A program made the translations under genes and the position numbers. A DNA stretch of 8,197 nt from a bacterium (GTDB lineage Bacteria > UBA9089 > CG2-30-40-21 > SBAY01). Shown piece by piece: positions 1-6,436 of this stretch. The notes under the pieces were generated by a model, which was not told the origin of the DNA, searched no databases, and worked only from the letters and a program-made list of their open reading frames with translations. The stretch spans positions 1 through 8,197 of the forward strand of contig JBFLYA010000169.1 in assembly GCA_040757115.1 (NCBI GenBank). The letters are read 5' to 3'. Each line of letters begins with the position of its first letter. The first letter of the stretch is position 1.

Positions 1-22
1 TTTCGGATTGTAATGAATCTTC

Positions 23-106
23 ATACTTACAACCCCCTAACCCCCTTTATATACTTACAACCCCCTAACCCCCTTTATATACTTACAACCCCCTAACCCC
101 CTTTAT
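23..106. repeat. three perfect 28-bp tandem repeats with C5/G5 tracts
   Basis: Three head-to-tail identical 28-bp units occupy 23-50, 51-78 and 79-106. Each holds two C5 runs separated by TAA (CCCCCTAACCCCC) inside an AT-rich frame. On the minus strand this gives six G5 tracts, paired by TTA loops, which is a plausible G-quadruplex-forming array. It lies downstream of the last gene of the minus-strand run, so it could be in the 3' part of that transcript. There are no spacers between units, so this is not a CRISPR array. Confidence 0.95.
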
Positions 107-114
107 TAAGGGGG
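97..114. repeat. perfect 7-bp inverted repeat (hairpin) at the end of the 28-bp array
   Basis: CCCCCTT (97-103) and AAGGGGG (108-114) form a perfect stem with a 4-base loop. The left arm is the last C5 tract of the third 28-bp unit. In minus-strand RNA the hairpin lies about 60 bases after the stop at 177 and precedes the G-rich array. It has no T tract, so a standard Rho-independent terminator is not supported, although it could stabilise a 3' end. Confidence 0.7.
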
Positions 115-176
115 AATATCTGTCCTCTACCTCTAATCTTTTCTATATTTGGGTGAGGGAATTTCGTGAAGCCCTA

Positions 177-566
177 TTAAAGTCCAACTGATCTTAAAGC
201 CTGAGCAAGCCTTGGCTCTTTCCATGCGAACTCTTTAATCGCCTTCTCAAGTCTATCTTCCCTTTCCTCAAGTTCTTTTACCCTTTTGACAGCAGGGGCA
301 AGAGCTGTCCTCCTATCCCAGATGACAAAACCAACAAGGGCAAACATTCCTGCAAAAAGGATACCAAATCCCGTAAGCATTAAATCCTTTAAATCATCTA
401 TTCTGGTATTCATCTCTTGCCTTAAATCGTCTATCCGTTTATCTATATGTTGAATCTCCTCCTTTACAATCTTTCTTATTTCCTCAATATCCTGCTTACT
501 CAAATCTGCGTATGCTGGATGATTTAAAAATATTCCCAAGACTACCAAACTCAATATTTTCTTCAT
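177..566 (-). CDS. small exported or anchored coiled-coil protein with one membrane helix, function unknown
   Basis: The 129-residue product starts with a signal-like segment (basic MKK, hydrophobic core, possible cleavage after the AYA near residue 20). A charged heptad-rich stretch follows (about 22-60), then a strongly hydrophobic helix (about 64-83), then a second charged helical stretch ending near the C-terminus. Two hydrophobic segments could place it in the inner membrane or periplasm. No enzymatic motif is visible and I do not recognise a named family. The ATG has a very strong AAAGGAGGAAAGG Shine-Dalgarno lying entirely in the 12-bp gap after the nuoG stop, so it is almost certainly co-transcribed with nuoG. 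It is the last gene of the run in this window. Whether it works with complex I is unknown; the position is the only link. Confidence 0.8.
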   Translation of the reverse strand: MKKILSLVVLGIFLNHPAYADLSKQDIEEIRKIVKEEIQHIDKRIDDLRQEMNTRIDDLKDLMLTGFGILFAGMFALVGFVIWDRRTALAPAVKRVKELEEREDRLEKAIKEFAWKEPRLAQALRSVGL

Positions 567-578
567 CCTTTCCTCCTT

Positions 579-3104
579 TTAGCCTTCTATCTTTTCAATC
601 CGCACTCGGGTAGGACCTAAATAGTCTTTTTTAATTAAACTCAAGACATTTTTACCTGGGTGATGTGGAATAAAAACAACACCTTTTGGAGATTTACGAA
701 TGATTTTAGTTTTTACCTTAATTCCTGCTTCTCGCGAACTGACCTTGACTAATTCTTCATTTTCAATCTCTAATGCTTTAGCATCTTCTGGATTTATTTC
801 GACAATCGACTCCTGACAAACCTCCATCAATGCGGGTGATTTTCCAGACATTGAGCCAGAATGAAAATGGGTATGCCCTGTTAGTAATAAAAAGGGATAA
901 TATTTGTCTTCTACGGGCAATTTTTCAAATGTTTGTGGCACAAACTTCCATTTAAGTCTTTGCGTTCCTTTGTCTGGTGTACTATAGCCTGGCACAAGGC
1001 TCTTTATTTCATCCATTACCTCTGCTGAATTAGAGTAATTTATCTCATAACCTAATAATTTTGATAATGTTATAAATATTTCGAGGTCTGATTTAGATTT
1101 ACCTATTGGGGACAATGCCATATTCAATTTTTGCACCTTCCCCTCAACATTGGTAAAAGTCCCTTCTTTTTCGGCAAAAGCACAGGCAGGTAAGACGACA
1201 TCGGCTAATTTAGCCGTTTGGGTTAAAAACATATCCTGAACAACTAAAAACTCCAGAGATTCTAAAGCCTGTTTAATCTGGTCTGAATCAGGGTAAGTTT
1301 CAATTGGATTTTCTGCCACAATATAAAGCCCTTTTACCTTGCCTTTTTCTAATATTTCTAAGGCAGATAGTCCTCTAAAAGATGGTAATTTCACATTCCA
1401 AACCTGTTCAAATTTTTCTCTTATTTTATAATCTGTTATTTCCTGATAACCGGGTAAAAATCCTGATATTGTTCCCATATCTACTGTGCCTTGAGAATTA
1501 TTTTTTTCAAGTAAGATTCCTATTCCTGCACCTTCTTTCCCTAAATTTCCAGTAAGTAGTGCAAGATTTGCGGCAGATTGAGCTAATTTGACTTCCTCGC
1601 CAGGTAAATTCAAACCAGTAGAAATCAAAATAATCGCTTTTTGTGAATTACCATAAGTCTTAGCGGCATTCTTAATGAGTTCTTTATCTATCCCGGTTAT
1701 CTTTGACACTTCCTGGGGGGTATATTTTTCAACTGATTTTTTCAGTTCACCAAATCCTTCAGTATGTTTTGAAATGAAATCCTTATCTACCAATCCCTCA
1801 TTTATCAGGACATTAATGATGCTATTGAGCAGGGCAATTTCAGTTTTTGGATGGTGGATGAGGGAGAGGTTTGGAAGTTTGCTCATTTTTATATTTTTCG
1901 GATTTATGATGATTAATTTAGCCTCATTTCTTTTAACTGCCAGATTAACCTTTATACCAATTGTCGGATGGGTTTCTGAAAGGTCACATCTTAGAAGCAC
2001 AATACAATCTGCTTTGTCAATATCCGAAAGAGAGATTGTCATCCCGGCAGAGCCTAAAGATTGCTTTAATCCCATAAGACCTGCGTAAGCGTAGCTGCCG
2101 GCATTATCAATATTATTAGTTTGCAAGCCCGCGCGCATAAGTTTCTGGAAGAGATAAACTTCTTCATTTGTCAGGCGACTACCACAAAGTCCAGCTAAAT
2201 TATTAGCCGGAATTTCTTTAAATTTTTTAGCGATTAAATCAAGTGCCTCTTCCCAACTTGCCTCAATCAATTGGTCATCTTTTTTAATTAAAGGCGTTGT
2301 AAGTCTTTGTTGGCTATGAACATATTCAAAACCAAACCTACCTTTACTGCATAGATTCCCACCATTACTTGTTGCTTGAAATATTTTATTATCTTTAATT
2401 CCGAGGTTAAGATGACAGCCGACACTACAAAATGGGCAAATAGTCTGAACATTTTGTAATTCCCAGAGTCGGGCTTTATATTTAAAAAGTTTAGAAGTCA
2501 ACGCCCCAACCGGGCAAATATCAATACACTGGCCACAAAATTCACAATTCAGAGCTCGGTCAAAATCTGTGCCTATTTTAGCTCTAATGCCCCGATTAAC
2601 AAAGCTAACCTCGGCGACATCCTGTAATTCATCACAAATCCTGGCACATTTACCACACAGGATACAGCGATTTAGATTGCGTTCGATAAGGTGACTCTGA
2701 TGGTCTATTGGCAATCTTGATTTTTCACCTTTAAACCTATTTTCTGCAACGCCATACTCATAGACTAAATCCTGTAATTGGCATTCACCGGCTTTATCAC
2801 AAACAGGGCAATCCAGAGGATGATTAATCAGCAAGAGTTCCAAAATAGTCTTTCTCGCTTTGATAATATCCGCAGAGGTAGTTTTTACTACCATCCCATT
2901 AGTTGCTGGTGTAGTGCAGGAAGGGGTGAATTTTTGCCTTGTTCCTTCTACCTCGACAATACAAATTCGGCAGGCACCAAAAGGTAAAAGTCTTTTATCG
3001 TAGCACAATGTTGGAATATGACTTCCTGCTTTTTCGCAAGCCTCAAGGATTGTTGTTCCTTCTTCTACCTGTATTTCTTTTTCGTCAATAGTTAAACTTA
3101 ACAT
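579..3104 (-). CDS. nuoG: NADH-quinone oxidoreductase subunit G (NuoG), iron-sulfur and molybdopterin-fold subunit
   Basis: This is the large peripheral-arm subunit of complex I (841 residues; E. coli NuoG is about 900, Thermus Nqo3 about 780). An N-terminal [2Fe-2S] domain has C34, C45, C48 and C63. The His-Cys [4Fe-4S] site is H95, C99, C102 and C108. Two full ferredoxin-type sets follow: C147/C150/C153/C157 and C187/C190/C193/C197. An N7-type set sits at C223/C226/C230/C252. The rest is a molybdopterin oxidoreductase fold close to formate dehydrogenase, including the segment near 597-660 and the C-terminal domain (about 740-841). At the catalytic position of formate dehydrogenases (Cys/Sec followed by His) I read Ala339-Tyr340, so formate oxidation is not expected. 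The ATG has AAGG seven bases upstream. It lies 12 bp after the 90-residue gene and 12 bp before the 129-residue gene. No nuoE or nuoF precedes it. An alternative reading is a NuoG-like subunit of a ferredoxin- or hydrogenase-linked complex. Confidence 0.93.
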   Translation of the reverse strand: MLSLTIDEKEIQVEEGTTILEACEKAGSHIPTLCYDKRLLPFGACRICIVEVEGTRQKFTPSCTTPATNGMVVKTTSADIIKARKTILELLLINHPLDCPVCDKAGECQLQDLVYEYGVAENRFKGEKSRLPIDHQSHLIERNLNRCILCGKCARICDELQDVAEVSFVNRGIRAKIGTDFDRALNCEFCGQCIDICPVGALTSKLFKYKARLWELQNVQTICPFCSVGCHLNLGIKDNKIFQATSNGGNLCSKGRFGFEYVHSQQRLTTPLIKKDDQLIEASWEEALDLIAKKFKEIPANNLAGLCGSRLTNEEVYLFQKLMRAGLQTNNIDNAGSYAYAGLMGLKQSLGSAGMTISLSDIDKADCIVLLRCDLSETHPTIGIKVNLAVKRNEAKLIIINPKNIKMSKLPNLSLIHHPKTEIALLNSIINVLINEGLVDKDFISKHTEGFGELKKSVEKYTPQEVSKITGIDKELIKNAAKTYGNSQKAIILISTGLNLPGEEVKLAQSAANLALLTGNLGKEGAGIGILLEKNNSQGTVDMGTISGFLPGYQEITDYKIREKFEQVWNVKLPSFRGLSALEILEKGKVKGLYIVAENPIETYPDSDQIKQALESLEFLVVQDMFLTQTAKLADVVLPACAFAEKEGTFTNVEGKVQKLNMALSPIGKSKSDLEIFITLSKLLGYEINYSNSAEVMDEIKSLVPGYSTPDKGTQRLKWKFVPQTFEKLPVEDKYYPFLLLTGHTHFHSGSMSGKSPALMEVCQESIVEINPEDAKALEIENEELVKVSSREAGIKVKTKIIRKSPKGVVFIPHHPGKNVLSLIKKDYLGPTRVRIEKIEG

Positions 3105-3116
3105 TTCTTTACCTTA

Positions 3117-3389
3117 TTATACAGAAACTAATCTTTTTTGAACGGTTACAGTCACACCGTATCCTAAACGGTTTAAAAATTCTTCACAATCATCCCATGT
3201 AATTCCAAATGCCTTCACATCACTTAGTCCTAAACAGCCGATGATTTCCCGTAAGGTATCAAAATTTACCTTATCAAATTCAGCTTCCATCATCATTGAT
3301 TCTGCCCAATTTACTAATTCCTCTATGGTGAGCCGATGGTAGAGATAATCTATTAATTTTTGTGCCACCTCTTTACTTGTAACCTTCAA
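3117..3389 (-). CDS. small conserved-looking protein of unknown function, second of a gene pair
   Basis: The 90-residue product is mostly helical and acidic in its first three quarters, with a Trp-Asp-Asp-Cys-Glu-Glu segment near 65-70, and ends in a short beta-like Val/Thr stretch with basic residues. It has no signal peptide, membrane helix or metal-binding motif. I know of no name for it. The start is TTG at 3389-3387, chosen because GGAGGT lies eight bases upstream and because no ATG occurs until residue 32 or so. That ribosome binding site is made from the last codons and stop of the preceding 82-residue gene (GGG AGG TAA), so the two are translationally coupled. It follows that gene by 6 bp and precedes nuoG by 12 bp. 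The composition and tight fit argue that it is real rather than a chance frame. Confidence 0.8.
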   Translation of the reverse strand: MKVTSKEVAQKLIDYLYHRLTIEELVNWAESMMMEAEFDKVNFDTLREIIGCLGLSDVKAFGITWDDCEEFLNRLGYGVTVTVQKRLVSV

Positions 3390-3395
3390 TTGAAA

Positions 3396-3404
3396 TTACC
3401 TCCC
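3396..3404 (-). promoter_or_regulatory. Shine-Dalgarno embedded in the upstream stop, deciding a TTG start
   Basis: On the minus strand the last two codons and stop of the 82-residue gene read GGG AGG TAA. GGAGGT within this lies eight bases before TTG at 3389, an ideal spacing. It fixes the unusual start of the 90-residue gene and implies coupled translation of the pair. Confidence 0.8.
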
Positions 3405-3644
3405 GTAAGTTTTATGTCCTTTATCTACCGGATATTTTTCATGAATTTCAACTAATTCCCCTTTTTCATTATAAATTTCTTGATAGAACCTAATTGTTTT
3501 TTCTGATGAATCAACTTCTTTAATATACTGAGCCTTCCATCCATAACGACCCTGAACTTCATAGAAATATCTTCGACCGCCATTTTCTAATTTCACCCAA
3601 TTACCAAACTTTTGTTCATTCTCTCTTCGTTTATCTCTATCCAT
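3396..3644 (-). CDS. small basic protein of unknown function, first of a gene pair
   Basis: The 82-residue product is charged and basic at the N-terminus (MDRDKRRENEQKFG), rich in aromatic residues (several Trp, Tyr and Phe), and probably a small beta-sheet-rich fold. A Glu-Lys-Tyr-Pro-Val-Asp-Lys-Gly-His segment lies near the C-terminus. There are no cysteines for metal binding, no signal peptide and no membrane helix. I recognise no named domain. The ATG has AGGTAGAGA just upstream, overlapping the nuoD stop (GAT AGG TAG), and the gap to nuoD is 8 bp. With the 90-residue gene it forms a two-gene cassette set precisely between nuoD and nuoG, where nuoE and nuoF are often found. A toxin-antitoxin-like pair or a complex I accessory or assembly pair are both possible; neither is shown by a motif. 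Confidence 0.82.
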   Translation of the reverse strand: MDRDKRRENEQKFGNWVKLENGGRRYFYEVQGRYGWKAQYIKEVDSSEKTIRFYQEIYNEKGELVEIHEKYPVDKGHKTYGR

Positions 3645-3652
3645 TAGTATCT

Positions 3653-4831
3653 CTACCTATCTATCTCCCCCAAAACAATGTCCAGACTGCCGATGATGGC
3701 AACGACATCTGCAACCATCATTCCACCTTCAATCATCCTGTCAATAGACTGCAAATTAGCAAAAGATGGCGGACGAATTTTTAAACGATATGGTTTATTT
3801 GAGCCATCTGAGATGATATAAAATCCAAGTTCTCCCTTTGGAGCTTCGATAGACTGATAGATCTCTTTTTGAGGTGGTTTAAATCCTTCAATGACTAATT
3901 TGAAATGGTGGATAAGTGCTTCTATGTCTGTCAAAACCTTATCTTTTGGTGGTGGAACAATTTTTGCCTCTTTGGCAATAAAATCACCCTCAGGGATTTG
4001 AGCAAGAGCCTGTTGGACAATTCTACAACTCTGTCTCATCTCTTCCATTCGCACCAAATATCTATCGTAAACATCCCCTACCCCTCTACCCGTAGGAATA
4101 TCAAACTCAAGTTCACCATAGACACAATACGGTTCTACTTTACGAATATCCCATTGAACACCGCTACCTCGCAATGAGGGGCCAGAAAGGCTATAATTAA
4201 TTCCATCCTCTTTCGAAATAATACCGACAAATTGGGTGCGTCGGAGCCAAATCTCATTTTTAGTCAATAAAGCCTCATATTCATCTACCTTTTTGGGAAA
4301 TATCTTCACAAATTTTTCTACCTTTTCAACAAATCCTGTGGGTATATCTTGTGGCAAACCACCTATTCTAAAACAGGAGGTAGTGAGTCTTGCTCCACAG
4401 AATAATTCATAAATATCCAGGATTGCCTCTCTTTCACGAAAGGCATATAAAAATGGGGTATAGGCACCAATGTCAAGGGCATGAGTCCCTATCCAGACTA
4501 AATGACTGGCAATTCTATTTAATTCAGTAAGTATAACGCGAATATAACTTGCTCGTTTTGGGACTTCCAAATTGAGTAATTTCTCGACTGCCAAACAATA
4601 AGCCAGGTTATTGGAGACAGCGGCTAAATAGTCCAACCTATCCGTTACAGGCAAAAATTGGGCATAGGTCATATTTTCCGCCATTTTCTCTATCCCGCGA
4701 TGTAAATAACCGATATGTGGAGTAATTTTGGTAATAATTTCCCCATCTAAATTTAACACCAGCCGCAAAACACCATGCGTGCTTGGGTGTTGAGGACCCA
4801 TATTAATTGTTAATTCTTGAGTATCAGGCAT
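3653..4831 (-). CDS. nuoD: NADH-quinone oxidoreductase subunit D (NuoD, 49-kDa subunit)
   Basis: This subunit forms the quinone-binding pocket of complex I together with NuoB, at the join of the peripheral and membrane arms. The 392 residues match the usual length of a stand-alone NuoD. The N-terminus carries the family signature GPQHPSTHG (12-20) followed by PHIGYLHRGIEK (38-49). H19 and Y68 align with the quinone headgroup ligands His38 and Tyr87 of Thermus Nqo4. The hydrogenase-derived fold is intact, while the NiFe-binding cysteine motifs are absent, as expected for NuoD. The C-terminus ends normally (DIVLGEIDR). The ATG is supported by AGGAGA about six bases upstream. It lies 14 bp after the 59-residue gene and 8 bp before the 82-residue gene. 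Unusually, nuoC is not next to it but 2.7 kb upstream, behind an accessory island. Confidence 0.98.
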   Translation of the reverse strand: MPDTQELTINMGPQHPSTHGVLRLVLNLDGEIITKITPHIGYLHRGIEKMAENMTYAQFLPVTDRLDYLAAVSNNLAYCLAVEKLLNLEVPKRASYIRVILTELNRIASHLVWIGTHALDIGAYTPFLYAFREREAILDIYELFCGARLTTSCFRIGGLPQDIPTGFVEKVEKFVKIFPKKVDEYEALLTKNEIWLRRTQFVGIISKEDGINYSLSGPSLRGSGVQWDIRKVEPYCVYGELEFDIPTGRGVGDVYDRYLVRMEEMRQSCRIVQQALAQIPEGDFIAKEAKIVPPPKDKVLTDIEALIHHFKLVIEGFKPPQKEIYQSIEAPKGELGFYIISDGSNKPYRLKIRPPSFANLQSIDRMIEGGMMVADVVAIIGSLDIVLGEIDR

Positions 4832-4845
4832 TTTTATCTCCTGTT

Positions 4846-5025
4846 TTATCGTATGGGTTTAAATTTTTTTAAATATTTAGCCCTTTTATATAATTCAAAA
4901 GCAATTCTAATCTTTTTTTCAAAAGGTTCTTTGGCAAATATCATCCGACTCTCTTCTTTTGATTTAAAAATTTTCTTTCTATATCTTTCAATATCTTTTT
5001 GATTTGTTGCTACTACATTATTCAT
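4846..5025 (-). CDS. 59-residue basic helical partner of the nucleotidyltransferase
   Basis: This short frame runs from ATG at 5025-5023 to TAA at 4848-4846. Its start overlaps the end of the nucleotidyltransferase by 8 bp (ATGAATAA), a typical coupled arrangement; there is no separate Shine-Dalgarno. The product is very basic and helical. Its second half holds a FAKEPFEKKIRIAFELYKRA stretch (30-49), which resembles the LPFEEKIRILVxL-type motif that, as I recall, occurs in small proteins encoded beside AbiEii-like nucleotidyltransferases. That family link is from memory. No membrane segment or cysteine is present. A role as antitoxin or cofactor-like partner of the neighbouring enzyme is an inference from the pairing. 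The gene ends 14 bp before nuoD, and the nuoD ribosome binding site lies in that gap. Confidence 0.75.
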   Translation of the reverse strand: MNNVVATNQKDIERYRKKIFKSKEESRMIFAKEPFEKKIRIAFELYKRAKYLKKFKPIR

Positions 5026-5551
5026 AATATTTTTTTACAAATTCATCAAACTTTTTATCTAATCCATATCTTTGCAAAATATCTGTCAAGAAAGATTTGT
5101 TTATCCTGGTTTGGTCTAAAAGTTTTATTAATTTATCCCTATCTTTCGGCCTATAGACTTTCAAAAATATTGCTATTAAGTATTCTGGCTTCATAATCTT
5201 AATATTCACATTTTTATATTTTACTGCGATGGCTTCTTTAACAGCTTCCTTTTCCAAATCTGTACTTGAAGGAATGAACTGAATTGGTATATCTCCTATG
5301 ATAACATATTCTTTATGTGTCTTATATCCTTTTTTCAATAAGAAATCATAGAAAGGTGTTAATATTATTATCTTTTCTTTCGCTGGTGGAATGAAAAAAA
5401 TATCTATGTCTTGAGTAGCAAATGGTTCGGTATAATAAATCGTAGCCACTGCTCCGCCAATTGCATAATCTTTAAGGATTCCCTCCTGACACATTTTATC
5501 AATTAGATTAAATACCCTTTCTATTCCTTTATTTTCATTTTCCTTTTTCAT
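5018..5551 (-). CDS. AbiEii-like nucleotidyltransferase-fold protein
   Basis: The 177 residues fit the minimal nucleotidyltransferase fold seen in AbiEii-type and related proteins. Visible motifs are the GGAVA turn (32-36), then T46-Q-D48-I-D50, where D48 and D50 would be the metal-binding acidic pair, an IPIQFIP strand (88-94) in place of a third acidic strand, and a helical C-terminal region with KPEYLIAIFL (121-130) and RPKDRDK (134-140), typical of the family. AbiEii members act as toxins by transferring nucleotides, but others in the fold have different substrates, so the target is not predictable. The ATG at 5551 lacks a clear Shine-Dalgarno. The frame is open a further 14 codons upstream with no usual start codon, and the next ATG would cut into the fold. 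It overlaps the 59-residue gene by 8 bp and probably shares a transcript with nuoD. Confidence 0.78.
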   Translation of the reverse strand: MKKENENKGIERVFNLIDKMCQEGILKDYAIGGAVATIYYTEPFATQDIDIFFIPPAKEKIIILTPFYDFLLKKGYKTHKEYVIIGDIPIQFIPSSTDLEKEAVKEAIAVKYKNVNIKIMKPEYLIAIFLKVYRPKDRDKLIKLLDQTRINKSFLTDILQRYGLDKKFDEFVKKYYE

Positions 5552-5568
5552 GAAATTTTTGACATCAT

Positions 5569-5607
5569 CTATCCAATTTTCTCTATAAATGCTTTAGCTG
5601 GAGTTTC
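5569..5607 (-). pseudogene. remnant of the 3' end of a second DUF5618-like gene
   Basis: Just upstream of the nucleotidyltransferase start, a minus-strand frame reads ETPAKAFIEKIG and then stop (TAG at 5571-5569). The intact gene at 5966-6343 ends AAKDFIEKIG and stop. At DNA level the segments starting at 5563 and 5960 match at 30 of 39 positions by my hand alignment. Upstream of the fragment the frame hits another stop at 5619-5617, so only the tail survives. This suggests that the nucleotidyltransferase was once preceded directly by a DUF5618-like gene. Confidence 0.5.
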
Positions 5608-5619
5608 GTGAATTTTCTA

Positions 5620-5965
5620 TGATTCCTTTCTCCTTTAATCTTTGCGTTCTTTGCGGTCGATTTCTTTGCATTCTTTGCGGTTAAAAAAGGATAAATCGCA
5701 AAGGGCACAAAGGGAAGAAAATAGGTAAAGCATTTTTTATCAACTCAACTTCAAAGAATAAGTTGCAAAAAAATCATCAGGCTTTTGAGCCTAATTTTGC
5801 CCTCTTTGAACAAAATAAACAGATTGATAAGGATAAAGAGAATTTTAGAAGTAGCATAAAATTTACGAAAGTCCAGTAAGTAAGTATGTATGTATTATAC
5901 ATCCTTTCTCTCTCTTAACCGATTCTACCTTTTAATCTCTTTTCCCCTTGCTGTCGGTTCATCTT
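5620..5965. other. intergenic spacer with repeats and no supported gene
   Basis: Between the gene tail remnant and the DUF5618-like gene I find the TTTGCG repeat cluster (5641-5714), a GTAA/GTAT microrepeat (about 5876-5895), and a weak 5-bp hairpin AGGCT/AGCCT followed on the minus strand by a T7 tract a few bases on (about 5776-5795). The last is too short a stem to call a terminator. One plus-strand frame (about 5684-5878) stays open but has no usual start codon or recognisable product. No RNA gene is evident. Confidence 0.6.
5641..5714. repeat. TTTGCG-type 9-bp repeats with an inverted copy
   Basis: TTTGCGTTCTTTGCGG (5641-5656) recurs as TTTGCATTCTTTGCGG (5665-5680) with one mismatch and a 24-bp offset. 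Each copy is itself two 9-bp units. An inverted relative, CGCAAAGGG followed by CACAAAGGG, begins at 5697, so CTTTGCG (5673-5679) and CGCAAAG (5697-5703) can pair around an A-rich loop. A related direct cluster occurs at 6396-6420. Confidence 0.85.
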
Positions 5966-6343
5966 CTATCCAATTTTTTCAATAAAATCCTTTGCAGCCT
6001 TAAAATACTCCTTGACTGCCTGGGTATTATAAATAAGTCCTCTATAATAACCTGCTATGTGCAAAGCATCATAAAGCATTTCAAACTCCCTCATCAACTT
6101 TCCATTATGAATAGCCAGATGCTTTCTTAATGCTTCTCTATATCCATCCACTGACTTTGGAATCTCTTTCTTTGTCATCTGCTTTTTTTTAATCAGATAT
6201 TCGTTTATTGCCTCAAGAATGGCCAGATATGCTGTGGCAAAAGCCTCTCGGACAGGCTTAATATCAAGATAGGTATTATCTTCTATGGGAATAGATTTTA
6301 ATATCTCCTTTGCATTATTTAAATACCTTAATGACTCCTTCAT
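5966..6343 (-). CDS. DUF5618-like all-helical protein
   Basis: The 125-residue product is predicted all-helical, with an N-terminal LRYLNNAKEIL helix, a central REAFATAYLAILEAINEYL helix (32-50), a GYYRG turn (98-102) and a C-terminal helix ending AAKDFIEKIG. The overall pattern matches my recollection of DUF5618 and resembles HEPN-type four-helix bundles, which often pair with minimal nucleotidyltransferases. Two R-x5-H spacings (R69/H75 and R73/H79) exist, but their placement is not convincing as the catalytic HEPN motif. There is no membrane segment or signal. The ATG at 6343 has AAAGGAGAT about ten bases upstream. It sits 414 bp before the nucleotidyltransferase, and a remnant of a sibling gene lies right next to that enzyme, so an original helical-protein plus nucleotidyltransferase pairing is plausible. 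The family assignment is moderately sure; the biochemical role is unknown. Confidence 0.72.
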   Translation of the reverse strand: MKESLRYLNNAKEILKSIPIEDNTYLDIKPVREAFATAYLAILEAINEYLIKKKQMTKKEIPKSVDGYREALRKHLAIHNGKLMREFEMLYDALHIAGYYRGLIYNTQAVKEYFKAAKDFIEKIG

Positions 6344-6395
6344 TCTTTCATATCTCCTTTATTTTTAAATTACTTAAAGTATATTATCTATTTCT

Positions 6396-6420
6396 CGCAA
6401 AGGCGCAAAGGTCGCAAAGG
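6396..6420. repeat. three CGCAAAGG direct repeats
   Basis: CGCAAAGG occurs at 6396-6403, 6404-6411 and 6413-6420, spaced 8 and 9 bp. It is the same family as the 5641-5714 cluster. It lies about 50 bp upstream of the start of the DUF5618-like gene, within the range where its promoter would be expected; no convincing -35/-10 pair is seen. Confidence 0.9.
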
Positions 6421-6436
6421 GAACAATATCATTTAT

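Noticed and set aside
23-106. 28-bp repeats as a CRISPR array
   Set aside because: The units are directly contiguous with no spacers, and there are no cas genes in the window.
1675-2088. Plus-strand open frame of 137 codons inside nuoG
   Set aside because: It lies antisense to the conserved molybdopterin-fold part of nuoG, has no ribosome binding site worth noting and its translation resembles no protein family; it is a shadow.
579-3104. Formate dehydrogenase alpha subunit instead of NuoG
   Set aside because: The catalytic Cys/Sec-His is replaced by Ala-Tyr, the N-terminal layout matches NuoG and the neighbours nuoD and nuoC point to complex I.
5621-5640. Strong Shine-Dalgarno-like AAAGGAG on the minus strand
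   Set aside because: No start codon follows at usable distance; the frames after it stop within a few codons. It may be a relic of the lost gene whose tail remains at 5569-5607.
5684-5878. Plus-strand frame open for about 65 codons in the spacer
   Set aside because: It has no ATG, GTG or TTG near its beginning, partly consists of the CGCAAAGG repeats and gives no recognisable protein; AT-rich spacer can be open by chance.
5966-6343. Active HEPN ribonuclease based on R-x5-H
   Set aside because: Two such spacings exist, but they fall in a basic stretch that need not be the catalytic helix. The helical-bundle resemblance alone does not support an RNase claim.
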